This document shows positions 54,133-63,401 of a stretch of 64,000 nt of DNA, piece after piece (the stretch's first letter is position 1; every line of letters begins with the position of its first letter). This DNA comes from Phyllostachys edulis. Its lineage: Eukaryota; Streptophyta; Magnoliopsida; Poales; Poaceae. The stretch is from contig CM070566.1 of assembly GCA_036346405.1 (NCBI GenBank), forward strand, positions 15,805,533 through 15,869,532. The letters are read 5' to 3'. The notes below the pieces were generated by a model. That model did no database searches and was not told the origin of the DNA. It was given only the letters and a program-made list of their open reading frames with translations. The translations under genes were made by a program, and so were the position numbers.

Positions 54133-54344
54133 GAAATCATACAGAAGACCCCAATAAGAGTGATTCATCGTAGAAGCCCTTGGAGCGAAAACGGGTTATA
54201 TATTGGTGAGATGCTTCCAGCTTTATATAATCCATTGTTTTATATTTCAAAATCTGAGAAAAAGCAATTCATCTGTCAATCAGGATGGAGATTGAGAAAG
54301 TTGTAGGTAGCTCAAACTATTACTTGTTGCATCTATGCACTCAG
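54133..54344 (+). pseudogene. PUS10: Captured PUS10-like pseudouridine synthase fragment (two exons)
   Basis: Exon 54133-54205 encodes EIIQKTPIRVIHRRSP, then a 1-base deletion near 54176-54181 shifts the frame; in the next register it continues with a basic segment. Exon 54284-54344 encodes MEIEKVVGSSNYYLLHLCTQ. Splice borders are proper (AG before 54133, GTGAG after 54205, AG before 54284, GTAAGC after 54344) and the phase joins across the intron. The TPIRVLHRR and LCTQAGTY region belongs to the catalytic C-terminal domain of Pus10, which makes tRNA pseudouridine 54/55. The following exon (GTYIKEF part) is absent. It is a captured genomic fragment with introns, so it was taken as DNA, not reverse-transcribed. 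Confidence 0.72.
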
Positions 54345-55968
54345 GTAAGCATTATAACTATGTCTACGAGAAAGAGGTAGACTGCAATGTCATGGTGGTT
54401 CAGATTGGGGCGTGTCGACATCAGAGTTGAAGTTGGGAGTAGCGACAGTGGTATCAACGGCAAGGTCACCAGCTGGAGTTGATGTTGGCATGGTTTCGTG
54501 GTCGTCGATTGGGTGTCCACTGCCTTGCCGACAACTTTCAGGATGCTTGTGATGATTACATTAGTTTTTCTTCGGTTACTGCACGCTTTCCAGTCCATGC
54601 CGCTGGTGAGTGAAAAAAACAGTCAATTCTTCGTGTTCATGTCTCTGTGATAAGTACTAATGGGCTGATGATCTAAAATTGAGTTGCTAGGCAAGGCGTT
54701 GCAACTACAAAGCTGCTATGAATTCAGGCCATAATAAGCTCTGAAATTGTTCATTTTCCAGTTTAGTTACTCGGGTTCATCCAATCTTCTGAAGCTTCTT
54801 TCCTTTTCAATTTCTGTAATTTGACCAACTGAGAATAACTGAAATAACATTTACACCATTGCTTCTTACGAAAGTTTACCAGTTGCTGTGTTTTTTCTGA
54901 AACTTAATAACGTTTCTGAGAAGTTTATGCCTGAAGTTTATCAAGGCTTTATATAGGCATATTCAAATTATTTCCAGGATTTCCATTCTTATCCATGAGA
55001 AGGATCCCGAAGAATGTGGTTGGAATCTTGAATAATTGTAGTTATGGACAAAACGATATAACCAGTTACTTATATCGACAGAGGATGGGCAATGCCAAAT
55101 GCCAATGAAGTTGGTCCCAAGTATTCCAGAAAACTCTGAATTTGGGAAAGAACAAATACACAAAGTTTCTCTCGTTAGAACCATAAGGCATTTTGCCCTC
55201 CAATTTGCTGAAAGAGCATCAGTCCATCAACCACCTGTGTGTCAAAGTTGTATGATTAGTTATGAATTTTTTTCTAAAAAATAATGTTTTATATCTTCTG
55301 CTCCACCTTATAAATTTTGTTATATATGGTAGCCTTTTCAGATATGTCAACATTTGGCCCGCTCAACTTTTGGAATGACATATAGCATTATTTCTCTCTC
55401 TCAAGGTGAACTTTAGTATGAATATTATCTTATTCACAACAAAATTGGGAACACCATAGATAAGCTTGGATTGTTATGGACTGGTTCTTCCCTTCAAAGT
55501 TTTCAAATTCTGGTTAATCTCATGCGTACATTATCCTTCTATCTGCACATACTTCTCTTTGACAATTCAAGGTATGTGCTTCAGTTTTTTGTTTCTAGTT
55601 AAGTTATATCGCCCTATGTTGTACTAGACTTTATTAGTTCAGCTCTGTATAGATACAACTATCAGTCGGGCGACATAAATAGATAAATACAGAGATGAAA
55701 TAAACATCATTCATAAATCATGTTAGCAATACCTTCTAATAAGGATCACTGAATGCGGCTGCAGTTAACCTTGCAACCACCGAGCCGATCCAACCACATT
55801 CGAGTGAAACCGCCTTTCCTAGGACCGACAGTCCCAATTGTCATGAGCAACAAGGCATTGGAACAGTGATGCAGGTCTAGCATAGCGATGAAGCCGAGGG
55901 TGCGACGCTAGCCGAGCATGATGGTAGAGGCGCAATGCGAGCCACGAACAACGTGGTCTATGATTTTT
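54345..55968 (+). other. Unassigned stretch, possible further captured sequence
   Basis: No domain is recognised. A block at 54385-54600 is GC-richer. About 55000-55190 holds open pieces without motif. It may be part of the Helitron or CACTA cargo. The phrase GTAGTTATGG and ordinary AT-rich sequence give no further clue. Confidence 0.3.
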
Positions 55969-56001
55969 TTTATCCGTAGCAACGCACGGGCATCGAACTA
56001 G
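55969..56001 (+). mobile_element. Helitron-like 3' terminus
   Basis: A short hairpin CCGTAGCAACGCACGGG (arms CCGT/ACGG at 55974-55977 and 55986-55989) is followed nine bases later by CTAG (55998-56001) and then T. Helitrons end with a small hairpin 10-12 bases before CTRR and insert between A and T. The 5' TC end was not found, so the extent is unknown. If it lies to the left, the PUS10 fragment could be Helitron cargo. Confidence 0.5.
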
Positions 56002-56810
56002 TCATTGTAAAGAATCACCATCTTATGAATGGGGAACACAAAAATAGAACACAGTGGGGATCAAAATTTATCCCCATTTGTATCTTCCAGGTCATCACCA
56101 AAATTGTCGCTAGATTTCTCTGTTACATGCTGCAAGGTTTCAAAAGAAACAAAAGAGACGCTACAGACTGCAGCAACTCGTACATCTCAAGGTTCCTATT
56201 GCTGAATAGTATGGAACTTAAACCAATCTTTGGGGGAAGAAACGCATATTCGACCGATGAGAATGCCTCAGCCACTACTAGAAAATAAACCCTGCATGGC
56301 CATCAAAGGTAAAGGATGGACATTAACACAATATCTTTGGAATGATGTTTTTCTATATCTGGAAATAACAAATATTTACTTGCAGATGGTTATTGAATCA
56401 TGCTGTCAAGCTTCTGTCTGTACTGAGCCAAACTCTGCAGCCAAAATTTTGGGGATTGAGATTTAAATTATGAAACATTCGAAAAGTTAACATAAGGAAT
56501 TCATACAAATTAAATAATAAATACTGGTGAATTTTAGCATTTACAAGTTAAAGACATGTATGAAAAATGTGACGAATCCCATTAATCATACGACATCAGA
56601 AATCACTATTGCTGTTTTCTAGAGTTTTGTGGAGTGGAAGAAAAGGCATTGTTAGTAGCTTTAAGTTATGGTTAAATCAAGTCTAGTTGTAGATATATAA
56701 AACAGCTTAGATGCCAGATAATGGGCAAGCTATGTTTCTGAACATGAAGTTGAAATCAGCATGTTGTTGCATCCAACACTTTATAGTTGGAATCTTAAGA
56801 AGACCCTTAC
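56002..56810. other. Unassigned stretch with a CACTACTAG motif
   Basis: GGGGATCAAAATTTATCCCC at about 56075 is a short inverted repeat. CACTACTAGAAAATAAACC at 56273 has the form of a CACTA terminus but no partner. The remaining sequence, including short frames at 56025-56466, is unremarkable. Confidence 0.3.
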
Positions 56811-57116
56811 CCTGGTATAAGCATAGGCCTTTGCCTCGGAAGGTCATTTGGACTCCCCACCGATAAATTTCCTTCCTTAAATATATCTGACATAGGAATG
56901 CCAAGAAGCAGTTCTAGGTTGATTACCTAAGGAAAGAAGAGTCTTATTACCTATCTCAATAAAAGAAAGCAGATTGCGAAGTGTAAAATAAACTAGGAAA
57001 AAATGTTATATCACCTCTTGAGAAGTCAACTTGTCCAGATGCATTATAATTGAACGAAGTGAATTCCCATGGGCAGCAATCATAACATGCTTTCCAGCCA
57101 CAAGTTGAGGTACAAT
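56811..57116 (-). pseudogene. Captured phosphoglycerate mutase fragment (two exons)
   Basis: Minus strand: exon 57116-57015 encodes IVPQLVAGKHVMIAAHGNSL, then RSIIMHLDKLTSQE, with the HGNSLR signature around the second catalytic histidine of 2,3-bisphosphoglycerate-dependent phosphoglycerate mutases (glycolysis, 3-PG to 2-PG). A GTGATA donor and a CCTTAG acceptor bound an 88-bp intron. Exon 56926-56811 encodes VINLELLLGIPMSDIFKEG and then drifts out of frame through the family's 'EGKF..RGSP...AYAYTR' region by small deletions, ending at a GTAAGG donor. It is a gene fragment with introns and no start or end, captured by a DNA transposon. Substrate residues beyond HGNSLR cannot be assessed. Confidence 0.82.
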
Positions 57117-57479
57117 CTATAGACCAAAAAACATTGTTGATGACAACATTTGGCATCTATGATAGTCCTTGCAGTGCTGATTGGTTCAATGGTAAGAACT
57201 TAAAACTACCGCTGGTTCAGTTAACATTTTGTTTTGAATCGGAAGGTAGAATGTCTTCAATGACCTCCTCGGAGATCCTAGAGGACGTCCTGAGCGGTTC
57301 TGGAAAACATCCACAAAGACCTCCTAAGAAGACCTGGAGGGTGGTCTTTGCAAAATGGCCAAAAGGGTGATCTTTGCAAAACAAGGGGTCTTGGCTCAAA
57401 AGGGTGATCCTTGCAAAACGTCCAAGAGGTGGTCTTTACAAACAGCAAGCCATGAAAACAAGGAAAAACGCATCCAAGA

Positions 57480-59345
57480 CATCCCCGGGGACACTCGCGC
57501 GCCTTCATCAGAGCCGCCCAGGACCTCCTCAAGAGCGCTCACGTGGCTTTATTAGAACCGCCCAAGACCTCCCCGGGAGCACCCGCGCGCCTTCATCAGA
57601 GCCGCCCAGGACCTCCTCAAGGGCGCTCACGTGGCTTCATCAAAGCCGCCCAAAATCTCCCCGGGGACACTCGCGCGCCTTCATCAGAGCTGCCCAGGAC
57701 CTCCTCAAGGGCGCTCACGTGGTTTTATCAGGACCGCCCAAAATCTCCCCGGGGACACTCGCGCGCCTTCATCAGAGCTACCCAGGACCTCCTCAAGGGC
57801 GCTCACGTGGCTTTATCAGGACCGCCCAAGACCTCCCAGGGGGCACTCGCGCGCCTTCATCAGAGCCGCCCAGGACCTCCTCAAGAGCGCTCATGTGGCT
57901 TCATCAAAGCCGCCTAACACCTCCCTGGGAGCACTCACGTGCCTTCATCAGAGCCACCCAGGACCTCCTCAAGGGCGCTCACGTGGCTTCATTAGGGCTG
58001 CACAAGACTTCTCTAGGAGAACTTGCGCGCCTTCATCAGAGCCGCCCAGGACCTCCTCAAGGGCGCTCACGTGGCTTCCTCAGGGCCGCACAAGACCTCT
58101 CCAAGAGAAATCGCGCACCTTCGTTAGAGTCGTCGAAGACCTCCTCGGGAGTGCTATGCGGCTTCATCAGGGCCGTGCAAGACCTCCTCAAGAGCACTTG
58201 CGTGTTTTCTCTAAGACCTCCTCGGGAGCGCTACGTGGCTTCATCAAGGCCGTTCAAGACCTCCTCAGGAGCACTCGCGCGCCTTCATCAGGGTCGTCCA
58301 AGACATCCTTGGGAGTGCTACGCAGCTTCATCAAAGCCGTTCAGGACCTCCTCAGGAGCACTCGCGCGCCTTCATCAGGGTCGTCCAAGACATCCTTGGG
58401 AGCGCTACGATGCTTCATCAGAGCCGTTCAAGACCTCCGCAAGAGCATTTGCGCGCCTTAATCAGGGTCACTCAAGACATCCTCCAGGGTGTTGCATGGC
58501 TTCATCGAAGCCGCTCAAGGCCTCCCTAGGGACTCTCGCGTGCCTTCATCAGAGCCGCCCAGGACCTCCTCGAGGGCGCTCACGTGGCTTCATCGGAGCC
58601 ATCCAAGACCTCCCTAGGGACTCTCGTGCGCCTCATCAGAGCCGCCCAGGACCACCTCAAGGGTGCTCACGTGGCTTCATCAGGGCCGCACAAGACTTCT
58701 CTAAGAGAACTCGCGCGTCTTTCATCCCGACCATTCAGGAGCTCCTCTAGAGTGCTACGCGTCTTCATCAAAGCCATCCAGAAGTTCCTCCGAAGCACTA
58801 CGCGGTTCATCAGGATCACCCAAGACATCCTTAGGAGCGCTACGTGGTTTCATCAGGATCATCCAAGACCTCCTCGAGGGCGCTCACGCGGCTTTATTAG
58901 GGTAGTCCAAGATCTCCTCAGGAGCGCTACGCGGCTTCATCAGGGCCGTTCAAGACCTCCTCAGGAGCACTTGCGCGCCTTCTCCAAGATCTCCTCGGGA
59001 GCGTTACGCGGCTTCATCAGGGCCGTTCAAGACCTCCTCGGAGGCACTCGCGCGCCTTCATTAGGGTCATCCAAGACCTCCTCAGGAGCGCTCGCGGTTT
59101 CATCAGAGCCGCCCAGGACCTCTTCAAGGGCGCTCACATGGATTCATCAGAGTCGCTCAGGATCTCCTCAAGAGTGTTACACGGCTTCATCGAGACCATT
59201 CGGGATCTCCCCAAAAGCCCTACGTGGCTCCATCAAGACCATTCAAGACTTCCCCAGGAGCATCCGCGTGGTTTCATCAAGACCATTGAGGACCTCCTCA
59301 AGACTTCCCACAAGACTTCCTGCCAAGCGTCTAAGACCTCCTCCG
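57480..59345 (+). repeat. 44/88-bp tandem array, about forty units
   Basis: The unit is about 44 bp: CACTCGCGCGCCTTCATCAG, AGCCGCCCAGGACCTCCTC, AAGGG, alternating with a variant carrying CTCACGTGGCTTC. CCTTCATCAGAGC recurs at 57502, 57590, 57678, 57766 and 57854, an exact 88-bp dimer period. Because 44 is not a multiple of three, each frame cycles through all three registers every 132 bp, and all three plus frames stay open (57374-58750, 57631-58461, 58584-59378). Related units occur at 57260-57330 and 63365-63660. It is a minisatellite-like LTR array; the Arg/Ser/Pro-rich frames are probably not a gene. Confidence 0.9.
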
Positions 59346-59486
59346 GGGAGCTCCTTAAGGAATTTCTGTGACGGATAGGAAAGATATGTCAATTATAGAA
59401 GGTTTGGAGATCGTAACCAAATTATATCTGTAAATATTTGGTTCGGTTTAGGAGTCCTGAGTCTCCACGGCTAAGACCTGCCGCCC

Positions 59487-59495
59487 TTTAAATAG
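59487..59495 (+). promoter_or_regulatory. TATA-like box of the third gypsy LTR
   Basis: TTTAAATAG follows the array and precedes a leader of about 300 bp ending at the LTR border. Confidence 0.45.
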
Positions 59496-59797
59496 AAGAG
59501 GGTCATGGCCGATTAAATCATCACCAATCGATCAATATAATTTGCATCTACTTTTTATCTACTTTTTGCATCTAGGTCTAGAGTAAAGTAGCTTTGCTTT
59601 GCTAGTTTGCCCGTAAACCAGCCGCGTGCTCCTGCGAGATTGGAGTAGCTATCCTTTGCTGTTCTTGCTTGTAAAACAGCCGGTTCTTCGCCGTAATTGA
59701 AGAATTATCCCCTTTGCCAGGTTCAATCCTAACGTCGCTTGGGTTCAACTTTGCTGATATTCATCAAGTCGTGTGTTGATTTTTGGCGTCAACACAA

Positions 59798-59815
59798 TTT
59801 GGCGACTCCACTTGG
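59798..59815 (+). promoter_or_regulatory. Primer-binding-site-like sequence
   Basis: TTTGGCGACTCCACTTGGG lies three bases after the LTR end. TTTGGCGACTC-type sequences follow many grass gypsy LTRs. I cannot name the tRNA with certainty. Confidence 0.55.
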
Positions 59816-60355
59816 GAAACGATCTATTCCTTAGCCATCACGAACGGATCCGAAGTTGATCTCGACAATGTCATTGCGCCCGCTATTGAGGAGCTAGATG
59901 AGGAAGCACAACGAGAGTATGAGAAGCACAAGATGGAGTTCGCAGGGCGTTTGCTTCACGTTAGCAGAAGACGAGACAGGGCGTCATCCGGAAAGGAGGA
60001 GAGTTCACGCCGGTCTACACCAAGCCCGAGGTAACTCCCACTGTGAGTAACGCATCTCTTACTAAAGAGCAAGTCGCTTTAATGATTGATCAGCAACTAG
60101 GTGCTTCCGTATCTAATACTGTGGATAGGTTGCTATCTAATCGTCTTAAGGCCATTTGTCTTGAAGTGCAAAGTGAAAAAGATCTGAAATAACCCGTTTT
60201 GCCTCATACTAATGCTTACAATATTAGCAATGATAGCAACGTTCAGCATGGCTCCTTGCTTGTTAACACATCTGCAGCAGGTATACCCTCTCAGATTATA
60301 CCACATAGTGTGCCGATACAACATATACATAGCCGAACTAACACGTTAAGTTCGG
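59799..60355 (+). pseudogene. Third gypsy element, gag N-terminal part, broken
   Basis: The frame after the primer site (SEVDLDNVIAPAIEELDEEA, then KMEFAGRLL) shifts near 60000 and continues as EFTPVYTKPEVTPTVSN, ASLTKEQVALMIDQQLGASV and VDRLLSNRLKAI, with a TAA at about 60190. A Ser/Pro-rich linker follows (HTNAYNISNDSNVQ). This is typical of the amino-terminal region of grass Ty3/gypsy gag proteins. It is cut at about 60355 by a fragment of another gypsy element and resumes at about 61246. Confidence 0.7.
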
Positions 60356-61245
60356 TTGGTCCTAGTTGATGAGGGCATCCCTACGACACCTTCTTCTCCT
60401 CCACCTACTGCTTATGATATACGCCTCGAGTTGCTGACAGGACCAATAACAAGAGCATGTGACGAGGAACTACAAACTCAGGTGAACTTACTCCTTAATG
60501 AATATGTTGTTGATTTAAATGAGAATTTTATACTACCTAAAAATATTATTTTGTTTGTACTCAGGTATGAAGATTCAACGATGGACGGAGATCAAGGATA
60601 TCTGGTACATCATCAAGGAAGGCCATCAAATGAGGAGATCAAAGCTGGCCTATGGCCCATTCGGCCAAGGAGGAGAGAGCCCAGGTCCATGCGGCCAAGC
60701 GAGAGATCAAGGCCCAAACGGTCAAGCACAAAGCCCATGTGGAGGAACTAGGAAGGAAGCCGAGGCCCGTGCATGAACAGCAACCGATCATGAACAGTAC
60801 CACGCGCTACAGTAATCGGCCCGTGAACAGTAAACGACGGATGAACAGTAAAGCACGCATGAATAGTACCGAATAGTTCTTAGGCCAAGACTATATATTG
60901 AGGGGTAGACCCCCATTGTAAAGTAGACCAGTTTATGCATAAGAATTCAAACATAGCTATTGCTTGTTCTTTCTAAACCAGAGTTCATGCAAGGACTTCT
61001 GAGAGAGAATTAGGTGATCAATTGTTCGTTCTGCATTTTTAAGATCAAGTTTGCTTTTCCGCTAGGAATTGAGGGCTTGGTGATCTCCGCTCGTGGTCTA
61101 GTGGCGATCATCCTAGTGCATGTTGGCGAATATCCATAGAGCTGCAAGTCCATGCACTGGAGCGTGGTGTACAGCTGAGCGTTATTCGTCATCAAGCGCT
61201 ATTTATCCACGGTTCTACTCGAGAAGATCGGGCCACCCCGTATCA
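60356..61245 (+). mobile_element. Truncated gypsy fragment: pol C-terminus plus LTR
   Basis: 60356-60562 encodes DEGIPTTPSSPPPTAYDI, LLTGPITRACDEELQTQVN and LLNEYVVDLNENF, the 'GPITRAR...QVN' tail found at the end of many gypsy polyproteins. An LTR-like part follows with five TGAAYAG motifs (60772-60866), a TATA-like CTATATATTG (60891-60900) and an end near CCGTATCA (61245). The left LTR and most of pol are missing. No clear target duplication was found, so the limits are approximate. Confidence 0.6.
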
Positions 61246-63401
61246 ATAGTGCATCATCGCATGCTATTCCAAATATTGCTATATCCGAATCTGCAGCCCC
61301 TGTGCCTTCATCATTTACAAATGCTAATATGGCCAATTCGGGTGCACCTACTATTGGCAATTATATTAGCGTGGGAGAAAATTCAGCAAATTTACAGGCA
61401 CCTTTGTACCGCACTGTAACATACAGTGTACCTCCCGTGCCACCTCAAGGTTCCGGCATTCCTTATGGTCCACTATCAGATAGTAATTTCAATAGTGCTC
61501 CGCAACACGTAACATATCCACAGCCAAACCATACTACATATGCCTATGAGACACCACAACTCAATGTTTATAGGCCACAACAACCAGTTGAGGTGACACC
61601 CAATCGGCCTATAGCCGAGCCATATATGGGGCCTAAAAACGTTAGAGAGCAAGTGGTTAATGTTTTGAGAGAACAATTCGGGGTGGAGCCCAAAGGTAGA
61701 TCACGTGCGTATCAAAGACCATACCCTGATTTCTATGATAATGTTCAGTATCCCAGAGGTTTTAGGGCGCCTGAGTTTATTAAGTTCACTGGGGATGATA
61801 GTAGAACTACTTTAGAACATGTTGGTCAATTCATCTTGCAGTGTGGTGAAGCTAGTGCTAGCGATGCATTAAAAGCGAGGTTGTTCCTTTATCATTATGC
61901 GCCCTGCATTTACGGTTTACTTCTCGGCACCTAATTCTATTTATCGTGGTCTCAATTGGGCGAAAATTCCATGAATATTTCTATAATGGGGACACTGAGC
62001 TTAGATTGTCACATTTAACTTCGGTTAAACAGAAAAACGATGAGCCTGTTACTGATTACATCCGAAGGTTTAGAGACACAAGGAACAGATGTTTTAATTT
62101 GACAATTTCTGACAAAGATTTGGCTGATCTAGCTTATTCGGGTGTACTGTCTCAATTAAAAGAAAAGCTAGAAAATCATGATTTCCTAGATGTTAGTCAA
62201 GTATTACAAAAAGCTCTAGCACAAGAGAGCCGAACTAAAGAGTCTAGAAATTTTCAGAGATCAAGTGATAAAGTAAAAATCGATCGTCCTAGTGTTCATA
62301 TGCTTGAGTATGAATCTAAAAATTCAGACGAAGATGATGTTGATGTGTGTGTGGCCGAATGGGATTGGTCCTCGAAATCTAAACCATTCGTTTGCTCAGC
62401 TTTAAAGCCGGTGTCGCAAAGGAATCGGCAAGAAGAAATCAAATACACTTTTGATATTGCTAAATGCGATAGAATCTTTGATTATTTGCTACAAGAGAAA
62501 CAAATTAGATTGCCTGACAAACATGTTATACCAACACCGGAAGACTTAAAGAGGCGTGCATATTGTAAATGGCATAATTCTTATTCTCGTGCCACTAATG
62601 ACTGCAATGTTTTTCGTCGACAGGTTCAATCGGCCATTAATGAAGGACGATTGAAATTTGCTAAAAGTCCGAAAATGCAGCTAGACCACAATCCCTTTCC
62701 TGTCAACATGATTGATTTTGAGAACAAGAAAGTGCTTGTTCGGCCATCTCAGGCCGAGTCTACAAAAGGCAAGAATGTGATGATAGGAGAGAGAGGTACA
62801 GGGACATCGAACTCTAGGGCTGAGCGAACTGCTAAGCCAAAAATGATCAAACCGAAAAGCCCAGAAGTTAATCATTGGAAGGTTAATGAAAGCAGAAGTA
62901 AGACCAGTAAGAGAGTTGAAAAGCCGAAGCCCACATTTAAGAAACTTCTGGCTAAATATGAGAATAGCAAGGTCGGCGGAAACAATGCTAGTTGGCCCAA
63001 TAGTTTTAAGCAACCAAGATCACCCACAAAGAAAAAGTTTTGATGGTTGGAGTCATCGTCGAGAAGACCTCCATGCAACAGTGCCGTGTCATCCTTTTGG
63101 GCTGCCAATGCCCGTCCCATGGGGTCCTCCTCCCATCGGGTTTCCTCCTTGTTCACCATGGGGCTGGTGTAATCCATGGACGCCGCCCCCAGTACCTTTT
63201 AGACCATTTCATCCGGGATGGACAGCACCAAGAAGACCTGTGTTCGATAGGATATCACGTCCTGATAATGACCGCTTTGATCAAAGAAGTCGGTCTTACA
63301 ATAGGAGAGATAACAAAGTGGTGAGAAAGGTGTATCGTGTCAAGAATAATGGTAGCATGGGACACGTAGCGCTCCAAGACCTCCTTCAGGACATCCCTTG
63401 A
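61246..63401 (+). pseudogene. Third gypsy element, gag central and C-terminal part, broken
   Basis: From NSASSHAIPNIAIS and a Pro/Gln/Asn-rich region (61302-61700) the frame enters the capsid block (RPYPDFYDN, FRAPEFIKFTGDDSRTTLEH, ILQCGEASASDALKARLF). Several 1-base losses at 61880-61970 break it. It resumes as KFHEYFYNGDTELRLSHLTS, NDEPVTDYIRRFRDTRNRCF and ALAQESR, then YCKWHNSYSRATNDCNVFRR (about 62560-62620), a CxxH...C-type motif usual in this gag family, a Lys-rich tail to 63043 and, after one more shift, the Trp/Pro-rich WGPPPIGFPP and NPWTPPPVPF segment to about 63350. Gag forms the particle that packages element RNA. Confidence 0.82.

Larger units (their letters stand above)
57250..59794 (+). 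mobile_element. 5' LTR of a third gypsy element (start uncertain)
   Basis: The end is supported by TTTTTGGCGTCAACA at 59780-59794 followed by a primer-site-like TTTGGCGACTCCAC. A TATA-like TTTAAATAG lies at 59487-59495 with a leader behind it. The start is placed at TGTCTTCAATGACC (57250) because the array-like phrase GACCTCCTC begins there; this is inference. The U3 part is almost entirely the 44-bp array. The partner LTR is outside the window. Confidence 0.55.

Noticed and set aside
57480..59345. CRISPR-like array
   Set aside because: Units are contiguous without unique spacers and the context is a plant LTR retrotransposon.
57374..59378. Overlapping long plus frames as a repetitive structural protein
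   Set aside because: All three frames are open because the 44-bp unit is out of phase with three; there is no start context, signal or conserved domain, and the array lies in an LTR.
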